Assembly: GCA_964017235.1 (NCBI GenBank)
Contig: OZ024929.1
Coordinates: 110,717,793-110,781,792 of the forward strand
Direction of reading: 5' to 3'
DNA: 64,000 nucleotides
Origin: Sabellastarte sp. h YS-2021
Lineage: Eukaryota > Annelida > Polychaeta > Sabellida > Sabellidae
Part shown: piece after piece, positions 55,588 through 64,000 of the stretch
How positions within the stretch are numbered: the first letter of the stretch is position 1
Layout: every line of letters starts with the position of its first letter
Made by a program: the position numbers and the translations under genes
The notes under the pieces: model-generated
Seen by the model: only the letters and a program-made list of their open reading frames with translations
Databases searched by the model: none
What the model was told of the DNA's origin: nothing

Positions 55588-56835
55588 ATGGATTTACAAG
55601 GAGACACAAAGAAACGAACCCATAGTAATATATCAGAAATAAGCGCTTCAAGTCCACTGCTTCAACCAACTAAACTTGTAAGAATGAACACTAGTAATAT
55701 AGAAGACCAACCATCTCCAAATGATTCACTTATGGATGTTATTCATAATCCAGAAGTAAGGTTTAAAAACTTGGAGGACAAAGTGGATGAAGTTTTATCA
55801 CTTTTAAAAGTACAGACTGTCCAAACTGGACTAGATGTCCACCAACTACAAGATGAGAACAGGAAGCTTAAGTTGTGCCTACAAGAATCAGAAGGAACTG
55901 TGGCAAGATTGTCAAAGAAGGTGAGCTCTTTGGAATTAACTGTAGAAGATATGAAGATTCACCAAATGAAGCACAATTTGATATTTCACAATATCCCAGA
56001 AAAACAGGATGAGGACTGCTACACTGTAATTAATTGCTTTTTTACTGATGTGCTCAAAGTCCCAGATCATCTTTTTTTCTCCAAAAATAATTTGAGTGGT
56101 GAAGTCAGAGTTGATATTGCACACCGCATTGGGCAAAGGAAAGCAAAACCAAGACCACTGGTTGTATCTTTTGTTACAAGAAGGGGCCGTGATATTATAT
56201 TGTCCCAAGCAAAAAATTTGAAGTCCACTCCATATGCTGTTACAGAACAACTTCCCCCTTCTGTCCGTGAGCGACGTACTGCACAAATACCATCACTGAT
56301 CAAGCCAAGGAATGAAGCCAAAGCAGATGGGAAAAAACGTGACATTAGACTCATTAAAGACAAGTTGATAGTTGATTCCAAGGTTAATTCTGACTCCTTC
56401 CATAAAAGTCCTATTGACTTCACCCTCCCAGTGCAAGATTCAGTGGACATAGCAAATTTAACACATTCGACAGTGCTCTCTGAAAAAGGAAGTCTGTTCC
56501 AAGGGCACATTTACCCAATTCACTCTTTGGATCAGGGAAGCCAGGCCTTGAGGGCGATTATGCAAGATCCTGTTTTTGCAAAGAGTGATCACATTCTGTA
56601 CGCATATGAATATGTGGATGGTGATGGCCAACTTGCCTCGGGCTATTATGATGATGGGGAGTGGACTGGAAGTCAGATCCTTAGTGAAGTGCTGAGACAA
56701 CGTAATGTGAACAATGCTATCCTGATAGTGACACGTGTACATGGAGGGACAAATTTAGGAAAAGCCAGATTTGACTTAATACGCAGGGTGGCAGCAGATG
56801 CTTTGGACAAATTTACAGACCATAAAATTGAATAA
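55588..56835 (+). CDS. LINE ORF1 protein with C-terminal IMPACT/UPF0029-like domain
   Basis: Intact frame of 415 codons. Residues about 50-125 form a heptad-rich coiled coil (VDEVLSLLKVQ, LSKKVSSLELTVEDMK). An L1/Tx1 ORF1-type RNA-binding region follows: NLIFHNIPEK (about 132), VDIAHRIGQRKAKPRPLVV (about 173) and a C-terminal domain with TEQLPPSVRERR and RLIKDKLIVDSKV. Such proteins trimerise and coat the LINE RNA. The last 115 residues are unusual: YAYEYVDGDGQLASGYYDDGE, then GSQILSEVL and VTRVHGGTNLGKARFDLI. These match the YAY...DDGE...G..IL..L...RY.GG..LG pattern of the IMPACT N-terminal/YigZ domain. In IMPACT this fold regulates GCN2 and binds GCN1. Its role in a LINE is unknown. Confidence 0.85.
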   Translation: MDLQGDTKKRTHSNISEISASSPLLQPTKLVRMNTSNIEDQPSPNDSLMDVIHNPEVRFKNLEDKVDEVLSLLKVQTVQTGLDVHQLQDENRKLKLCLQESEGTVARLSKKVSSLELTVEDMKIHQMKHNLIFHNIPEKQDEDCYTVINCFFTDVLKVPDHLFFSKNNLSGEVRVDIAHRIGQRKAKPRPLVVSFVTRRGRDIILSQAKNLKSTPYAVTEQLPPSVRERRTAQIPSLIKPRNEAKADGKKRDIRLIKDKLIVDSKVNSDSFHKSPIDFTLPVQDSVDIANLTHSTVLSEKGSLFQGHIYPIHSLDQGSQALRAIMQDPVFAKSDHILYAYEYVDGDGQLASGYYDDGEWTGSQILSEVLRQRNVNNAILIVTRVHGGTNLGKARFDLIRRVAADALDKFTDHKIE

Positions 56836-57817
56836 ACTGCTATATAATTTCAAGCAAATTTAAAATAAATTTGTAAAAACTAGAGATTTAAAAAACTGAA
56901 TTTTTAAATACACTGTAAAAATCATTAAAAGTAATTCATATAGACAGCATTAATAATACATAAACTCAATAAGTTGTATTTCTGAAACACTGTGACAAGC
57001 ACTGTTGCTAAATATTGTTTCATCTCAGTCATATGTCTGCTATATTGAGACAAGCACTGTCGCTAGATATGGTGTAACCTCTGTTGACATCCGTCTAAAA
57101 TGAGATATTACTCTTTTTTATGTTATTACGAGATAATATTCCTTGTGGTTAATCTCTCTTTTTTTTTTTTTTTTTATAAACTCTTCAAAGCTACCAACTC
57201 CCAGTTAAATACTTGCTGTAGTACTACTTTACTTACTATTAGGCAATAATAAATGTGAGATACAGTACAACCACTGTTGAAGTATTACATATTGTATCAA
57301 ACCCTTATTATCAGTCCAGGTAAAGAATAGGCAGCATGTTATAGTTCTTTCCCTCTTTGAGGAAAGTAGTAGATGACTTTTTTCAATTAAATACTTTCTA
57401 AGTTGATGATTACATCTGGACTTTTTACAATAGTATCCTCTCACTTATGGAAATAATAATGGAATGTGTCATTCAAACTTTGAATCCTCATGTCTTATCG
57501 TAAATATTTTTTGTCCTAAAGTATTTGTTATTCTAACCTTGAATCCTTAAGTGTCTTGTCTCTCTGACATAACTTAAATGTTTATAAACATGCAGTTTTA
57601 TACTTTGTCAATGTATATAAGCTTTTGTTTGGTGATTGATGTGTTTTTGTTTTTTACTTTTACGTTTTGATTATTGTACATGAAAACAATTATATAAGGA
57701 AATCCTATGAAGTTATATCCCAATTTCAACTACAAAATGTTAAATGTCAGTTAAATGCTAACAAACTATGTTTTTGGACTTTGCTGTATAAATTTGTAGG
57801 GTGTGCTCTATCAAGTG
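56836..57817 (+). other. LINE inter-ORF spacer
   Basis: AT-rich, non-coding, with a poly-T tract near 57155-57175. It has two related words (GACAAGCACTGT with GCTAAATATTGTTTCATCTC or GCTAGATATGGTGTAACCTC, about 56990-57080). It is longer than in most L1 elements, where the two frames are close. It may contain a promoter or IRES for ORF2, but nothing shows this. Confidence 0.45.
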
Positions 57818-60800
57818 ATGGCTCTATCAGGAAATAATATTGTGGTGTTGTCTGCAAACTGCCAAGGTTTACAAATTTACAAAAACGACGTGATGTTTTG
57901 ATGTATTTCAAAGAAACAAATGCAAATATTGTCTGTCTGCAAGACACTCATTGGGTAGAAAAGGACATGATTAAAGTTAAAGAAATATGGGGACATGAAT
58001 GTTTTATCAGTGGGGTAAAAACTAATTCAAGGGGTGTTGCAATATTGTTAAAAAACAATTTTGAATATAAAATCAATACTTCTATTCGGGACAAAGAAGG
58101 TAACTTTGTTTGTATAAATATTGAAACATCTGTGGGTGTCTTCAATATTTTATCACTTTATGGTCCGAATACTGACAATCCAACCTTCTTCACAAAAGTT
58201 AAAGAAACCTTGATGACCGAAAAAGCGGACTATCAAATTATTGGTGGGGATTTTAATTTAGTTTTAGATCCAATAATCGATACTTATAATTACAGAAGAG
58301 TTAATAATCCTAGAGCTAGACAATGCGTTTTGGACTTGATAACTGACTTAGATCTATCAGATATTTATAGGGACACTCATCCAAATGTCAAGCGCTATTC
58401 ATGGCGGAGACGTAATCCTCTAAAACAGGCTAGACTCGATTACTTTTTGGTATCAAAGGCTCTATCAGATATATTTAAAAAATGTGACATTAAACCAGGG
58501 TATCGATCAGACCACTCTGTAATAACTTTTGAATTTGAACTTAACAAATTTGCAACAGGAAAAGGCGTTTGGAAAATGAACAACAGTTTACTTCAAAATA
58601 TCGACTACATCAATACTATAAATAATGTTATTCAGGAAGAAGTTATGAGATATGCTTTGCCAGTATATGACATAAACTTTTTGCAGAGTAACAACGGAGA
58701 CATTCATTTCAAAATTGACAATGATCTTTTTCTAGAACTTCTTTTCTTAAGGATCAGAGGGGAATCAATTAAGTTTGCCTCTGTGCTGAAAAAACGGATT
58801 AATAACAGAGAGAAGCAGTTAATTGCCAATATTGAAACACTAGAAGCAGATGAGAACTTACAAAGCACAAATTCCAACCTGTTAGCAGATAAAAAATCTG
58901 AATTACAAAATTTAAGAGAAACCAGAATTAAAGGTGAAGCAATAAGGTCGCGAGCTCAATGGCTTACTGAAGGAGAAAAACCCTCATCTTTTTTCTGTAA
59001 TTTAGAGCGGAAAAATTTTGTTGAAAAAACTATAAAAAAGTTGTATGACAATGAAGGCCATTGCATTTGTGCTCAACAAAAGATTTTGCAACAGATTGAA
59101 AAATTTTATGCAAATCTTTTTCAAAATAAGGACAAGGATCTTGTGGATACACAATTAGACAAACTTCTAGCTAAGGTAGCAATAAATAAAGTGAAACACT
59201 GTGATATGGGTTCCCTTTTAGAAGTTGGTGAGTTGGGTAAAGTATTAAAAAAAATGAAAAATAATAAATCTCCCGGGATGGACGGTATAAGCTCAGAATT
59301 TTTAAAAGTTTTTTGGGGAAAATTAAAATTTTTAGTTACTAATGCACTAAACGCATGTTTTCAAAAGGGGAAATTATCAACTACTTTACGTCAATGTATT
59401 GTAACTTTATTACCAAAGGGTAATAAAGACAGAAGTCAATTAAAGAACTGGCGGCCTATCTCTCTTTTGTGTGTAGTCTACAAACTTGCATCAGGTGCAA
59501 TTGCAGAAAGGTTAAAACAAACACTAGACAGCACCATATCAAAAACACAAACCGGTTTCATTCCAGGTAGACATTTAAGTGACAGCACAAGATTTATATA
59601 TGACATTATACAAATAGCCAATAATAATAAATCTTCAGGCCTTCTTATGTTAATAGATTTTGAAAAGGCCTTTGATTCCATTTCATGGCAGTTCCTCTAT
59701 AAAACACTTACCCTTTTTGGTTACAGTGATAGTTTCTTAGATTGGATAAAACTTTTTAATAATGATATAAAAGCTTATGTTACTCAATGTGGTATATTAT
59801 CAAATCCAATAATAATAGGGCGTGGGTGTAGACAAGGTGACCCCATAGCCCCTTATTTGTTTCTTTTGGGAGCAGAAGTTCTATCTTTGCTAATAAAAAC
59901 AAATCCTAATATTATTGGATTTATTGTCAATGGGTACGAGTTTAAACTAACACAGTTTGCAGATGACACCACCCTTATTCTTGATGGTAGTCAGCACTCC
60001 CTGCAGTCAGCCTTGAACACCATTGAAATCTTTGGAAATCTTTCTGGACTTAGAATGAACAAAGAAAAGACAAAGGTTATTTGGATAGGTAAGAAAAGAT
60101 TGTCAAAAGATAAGCTGAATGTTACAGAATGTTTGGACTGGGGTAAATCAGAGTTTAAGCTACTGGGTATTGAATTCTCAACAGATATTGATGCTATGCC
60201 AGAAATCAATTACTCTAAAGCACTAGAAAAAATTAAAATTGATATTCGCAAGTGGCAAACTAGACCATTAACACCATTGGGAAAAATAACAGTGATAAAA
60301 AGTATGTTGCTCTCAAAGCTTATAAATCTCTTTACAACACTGCCGGTTACACATAGCCTTTTGGAGAATATAAATGAAATATTTTTCCAATTCCTGTGGA
60401 ATAGGAAGCCAGACAAAATTAAACGAAATTCTCTTTGCATGAACTATTTAGATGGTGGCCTAAAAATGGTCAATATATATGACTTTGTGAAATCTTTAAA
60501 GCTTACTTGGGTCAAAAGAATATTATTTGAAACTGATTCACAATGGTGTAAATTATTGTTGACCATGTGTGTCAATATTTTAAATATGAACAACCTATTG
60601 ATGATGGGGGGTGAATGGTATAGTATTATCTCTAATAAAATCAAAAATCAATTCTGGCTAGAAACCTTTGAAAACTGGAAATTTTTTTATAGAAACCTAA
60701 GTATATCAAGTAATTATGATATAACACAGACATGTCTTTGGTACAACTTTCATATCACAAAAGAACTATTATATTTTCCTAAGTGGTTCAAAAAAGGTAT

Positions 60801-61518
60801 ATACCTAGTCGGGGACCTTCTCGATTCAAAAGGTCAATTTATTAGTTTTGAAAGTCTGAAAGAAATGTATAAATTTAGTCCAAGTATACTAGAATACTAC
60901 AGAATCAAAGCCATAGTCAAAACGTTTGTTGAAGCCAATAAAACTGAACAATTTCTCCCCTACCCAAGGCCTTCCCTACCACTCCACCTTCAGGTCATAC
61001 TAAAATCAAGCAAAGGATGTCAAATTTTTTATAAAATATTCAGAAGGGAACGCAGTCAATTGCCGAATTGTACAATAAAATGGTCAGAAAAACTAGGTAT
61101 TCACATTGATGAGCCAAAAAGTTTCTGGTCTATAGTTTTCAAGGCATGTTTCAAATCAGTTGTAGATAATCAATTAGCTTGGTTACAATATAAAATTATT
61201 TATGGTATTTTAGATACCAAACAGTACCTGTACAAAGTAAAATTGATAACAGATAACATGTGTTCATTCTGTAAAATGTATCCGGAAAGCACTCTGCATC
61301 TCTTATCTGAATGCCCATATGTGGTTGATTTGTGGACAAATGTTGAAAACTGGATCCGAAGAAAATTGAATATAAATATCAGACTTGACACGATTATGAA
61401 AATAGTAGGATATTACAATTTTGACGAGTACTATTGGCCACTAAATTTCATTCTGTTATTCAGCAAATATTATATATATCAAAACTCAAAGAAAGGAAAA
61501 TGCTTAAATATATTTTAG
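57818..61518 (+). pseudogene. LINE ORF2: AP endonuclease and reverse transcriptase, one frameshift
   Basis: The ATG at 57818 begins an endonuclease start (VVLSANCQGLQ). A one-base loss near 57872 shifts the frame, after which 1206 codons are open. Endonuclease motifs are LQDTHW, SLYGPN, IIGGDFNLVLD, RLDYFLVS and SDHSVITFE. RT motifs are NNKSPGMDGISSEFLK, NWRPISLL, TGFIPGRHLSD, LLMLIDFEKAFDSI, GRGCRQGDPIAPYLF, the catalytic QFADDTTLIL and GLRMNKEKTKVIWIG. A Cys/His unit (CSFCKMYPESTLHLLSECP) lies near the C-terminus. The enzyme nicks DNA and copies its RNA by target-primed reverse transcription. All catalytic residues I can identify are present, so only the frameshift clearly inactivates it; a sequencing error is possible. 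Confidence 0.88.
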
Positions 61519-62003
61519 TCCATGAGCCAGCATGGTTGGTCGGTACCAAATTAGGGAATAATGCTCATGGTAATTTTTGGAAAGGTATACATCTGTAGAG
61601 TTAGAAAATATATGATAGCAGTATATCAGTGGTAGCTTTATGTATGCTATCATGCTTTTCATAACACCCCCCTATAATGAATATTTCGTAAAGTATGGTA
61701 ATATGAAGTATAATGAATATATACAGATTTTTGTGAATTTGGTTAACTGACACCTCCACATTATTATTTGTTAAAATAACAATAAAGTTTAAGGCCTATT
61801 CATGCCATAGTGTTTTATATTTTACGTTGAAAACAGTGTTATTGGTGGTAATCCAAGTACATGCGTAATTTTGAGTAGAAGCAAATTCTTTAACTTTTGA
61901 CAAAAATATTGGTTGATTACTTTAGAAAATGCTTAGACAACCCTATGATACCTGAAACTACATTGGATTTGTTCAGAATTTATTTAACAATTCAAATATC
62001 TAA
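61519..62003 (+). other. LINE 3' region and flank
   Basis: AT-rich, non-coding. AATAAAG near 61780 may serve as a polyadenylation signal of the LINE. No other feature is seen before the reversed family A element. Confidence 0.45.
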
Positions 62004-63675
62004 CTAGAAGAATATTTGTGCTCACAAAAACAAAGCGTCCCCAAAGGTTAGATGCAAATAGTATAAAAGTAGAAAAATGTTTTTGAAAAAAAAAACCAGC
62101 AGCGCTGTGAGAAGAAGTGAAAGTTAAACAGACAGTGTGGAGATTTATGCATTTACATGAAAGAAAAAAATGTAAAGTTTTATTTTGTTTTCTATGGTCA
62201 TTAATACATTCTAAAGCTGTAAAAGCAATCTGACCGGCTATATAGGAATATATGGAATCCATTCTAAAGCTGTAAAAGCAATAATAAAGGAGATATAAGA
62301 CAAAAACAAAAAAAATTGCCCAGTATAAGCCCAGTTTGACCCATAATTTGGGGGAGGGGGGTAAGGGGGTAAATCTGAGTGGCTATGTATATGCTTCTGT
62401 ATATACTTTCCTATAACCTCACAATACATTCTAAAGCTGTAAAAGCAATAGTAAAAGAGATATAAGGCAAAAAGACCAAATCAGCTATTTTTATGTCCCC
62501 ATTTTGACCCATAAGGGGGAGTTTGGGGGTAAATATGACCGGATATCTAGAATCCCTGTCTATGGTTTCCTATAACCTGTCAATACATTCTAAAGCTGTA
62601 AAAGCAATACTGAAGGAGATATAAGGCCAAAAGACAAAATCTACTATTTTATTACCCTAGTTTGATCCATAGGAGGGGGTCAGGGGTAAATCTAACAGAC
62701 TATCTAGACTCTATGAATATGGTTTCCTATACCTCTCCATACATTCTAAAGCTGTAAAAGCAATGATAAAGGAGATATAAGGTAAAAACACAAAATCATC
62801 TATTTTATGACCCCAGTTTGACCCACATGTTGGGTCAGGGGATAGATGTGACCGGCTATATAGACTGTCCATATATGGTTTCTTAATACCTATTATTACA
62901 TTCTACAGCTGTAAAAGCAATACTAAAGAGATAGAAGACAAAAAGCCAAAATCTGCTATTTTATCACCCCAGTTTGACCCAAAAGGGGGATCGGGGGGTA
63001 AATCTCTTCATACATTCTAAAGTTTTAAAAGCAATAATAAAGGAGATATAAGGCAAAAGCACAAAATCTGCTATTTTATTACACCAGTTTGACCCATAAG
63101 TGGGTGCCAGGGTTTAAATTTGACTGGTTATCTAGACTCTCCATATATGGTTTCCCAATACCTCTTTATACATTCTAAAGCTGTAAAAGCAATAATAAAG
63201 TAGATATAAAGCAAAATGTCATCCGCTATTTTATGACCCCAGTTTGACCCCCTATATTGGATGGGGGTTAACTTATTTTCTAGACTCTCCACATATGGTG
63301 TCTTACTACCTCTCAATATATTTTATGGCTCTTAATACGATACTTAAGAATACAATAGGTTCGCATGATTTTTTAAGCTTTCTGGTTGGTACCTGTGAGA
63401 AAATCGCTCATTAAGAAGTTAATTTTCATCGGACCACTTCCAAAATCTAAATAGGTTTTGAAAGTATAAACATGTGTATGAAATGACAAGCCTCTGCAGT
63501 AAGTAGATTTTGCCGAATGGACTTGATAAAGACCAAAGGTCAAATTTAAGCATGTTGAAAAATTTACCCATTCTTAAGGTATATTACTGCCAAATGTGGT
63601 TAGAAAGCTTCCAATAATAAGGGAGAAATTCAAGGGAGACCATAATGTGGCGGGGGCGCTTTCAGGGACGCTTAA
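62004..63675 (-). mobile_element. Helitron-like satellite element, family A, reversed copy
   Basis: On its own strand it starts TTAAGCGTCCCT (63675) without the second hairpin arm. It ends GGGGACGCTTTG, a hairpin TTTGTG-AG-CACAAA, ATATTCTT and CTAG (62004), followed by TT. The termini match the copies at 28793 and 39986. The core is different: about eight monomers of roughly 160 bp with GCTTTTACAGCTTTAGAATG, CTTATATCTCCTTTATTATTG and TGGGTCAAACTGGGGTC, the type nested at 27412. The monomer nearest the 5' end is degenerate. Confidence 0.7.
62230..63330 (-). repeat. tandem array, ~161-bp monomer
   Basis: On the + strand CATTCTAAAGCTGTAAAAGC recurs about every 150-165 bases (62261, 62426, 62586, 62742 and on). 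Each time it is followed by AATAAAGGAGATATAAGGC and, later, CCCAGTTTGACCCATA. This is the inverse of the box TTATATCTCC and of the array at 27.4-28.0 kb. Confidence 0.88.
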
Positions 63676-63775
63676 TTATATATTCCATAAAGTCTATACT
63701 CACATCACTACAGTATTCAATGTTATCCCTACCCCTTAATAGTAAAAATGTCTTTTGGCATAATTTATAGTGTTT
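63676..63775. other. short unassigned spacer
   Basis: AT-rich, no feature recognised. Confidence 0.4.
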
Positions 63776-64000
63776 CATCCACGTCATCAATCTATGTCAC
63801 CTGACTTTGAGGTTATTACTGTTGAGTAAATAGCTTGTAATCTGAAAACTATTGTATTTACAGAATATTTTTAAATATGTTTTTCACCTACTTTTGGGTC
63901 AGCTATAACATAGTAAAATTGCAGACCTGTAGCTCATTGAAAAGCAGAGCAATAGCTACTTTGAGGTTCTTGATGTTGAGTAAATCAGTTGTAACTTAAA
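63776..64000 (+). repeat. ~160-bp-type monomers, continuing past the window
   Basis: GTTGAGTAAATAGCTTGTAA, TTTTCACCTACTTTTGGGTC, AGCTATAACATAGTAAAATT and GAGCAATAGCTACTTT words as at 18.5-19.8 kb. The array runs off the end of the window. Confidence 0.75.

Larger units (their letters stand above)
54960..61790 (+). mobile_element. Tx1/L1-type non-LTR retrotransposon, nearly full length
   Basis: Contains an ORF1 (55588-56835), a 1-kb AT-rich spacer, an endonuclease-RT ORF2 (57818-61518) and a 3' tail with AATAAAG near 61780. The gene plan and RT sequence place it in the L1/Tx1 group. Only one clear break (a one-base frameshift near 57872) was found, so the copy looks young. Neither target-site duplication nor poly(A) tail could be identified, and both outer boundaries are estimates. 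Confidence 0.75.

Overview
ORGANISM AND SETTING. This is eukaryotic nuclear DNA, AT-rich and intron-rich, from an invertebrate animal. DIRS tyrosine-recombinase retrotransposons, a HARBI1/MADF Harbinger transposon, Tx1/L1-like and CR1/L2-like LINEs, tRNA-derived SINEs and many Helitron-like satellite-bearing elements sit together here. That mix suggests a marine lophotrochozoan, perhaps a mollusc, but this is inference and no single sequence proves it. The only host gene I recognise on the + strand is ECPAS/ECM29, the proteasome adaptor and scaffold. Two consecutive exons (2806-2903 and 25599-25778) join in phase 0 across an intron of about 22.7 kb. Nothing after 25778 looks like the next exon, so most of the window appears to be ECPAS intron or flank filled with transposons. 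A broken condensation/acyltransferase-like gene (HHxxxDG motif) lies on the minus strand at 50.6-52.1 kb.

LAYOUT. 0.3-2.2 kb: a Helitron-like satellite element (family P) with another (family A) inside it. 2.8-2.9 kb: ECPAS exon. 3.7-9.9 kb: DIRS element 1 (gag, RT-RNase H, tyrosine recombinase). 11.0-23.0 kb: a 12-kb Harbinger transposon, with transposase at the left (+) and MADF/Myb-like protein at the right (-). Its middle is filled by a satellite-bearing element (family B, 13.06-17.64 kb) and more arrays (18.1-20.9 kb). 25.6 kb: next ECPAS exon. 26.9-28.5 kb: family V. 28.8-32.6 kb: family A. 34.0-39.0 kb: family D array with a SINE. 39.05-42.8 kb: CR1/L2-like LINE remnant split by another family A copy. 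43.0-48.8 kb: DIRS element 2. 49.0-50.4 kb: family P. 50.6-52.1 kb: condensation-like pseudogene. 52.9-54.6 kb: family V. 55-61.8 kb: a nearly intact Tx1/L1-type LINE whose ORF1 ends in an IMPACT/UPF0029 domain. 62.0-63.7 kb: family A, reversed. 63.8-64.0 kb: more array.

MAIN OBSERVATION. A large share of the window (about 20 kb) consists of several families of non-autonomous elements built on one plan. (1) The 5' end has a short terminal sequence X immediately followed by its reverse complement X', forming a hairpin. (2) A leader follows, often with a short simple-repeat stretch. (3) The core is tandem monomers of about 133-168 bp. (4) The 3' end has a second X', usually then a small hairpin, a T-rich tract and, in families A and V, a terminal CTAG followed by TT. 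This resembles the asymmetric terminal inverted repeats of Helitron2/Helentron-type rolling-circle transposons and their HINE-like derivatives. In addition, at least seven monomer families that otherwise look unrelated share a box close to TTATATCTCnnnAA. They therefore look like one diverged superfamily carried by several sets of termini.

LIMITS. Monomer families, boundaries and homologies were read by eye. No alignment, database search or copy-number analysis was run.
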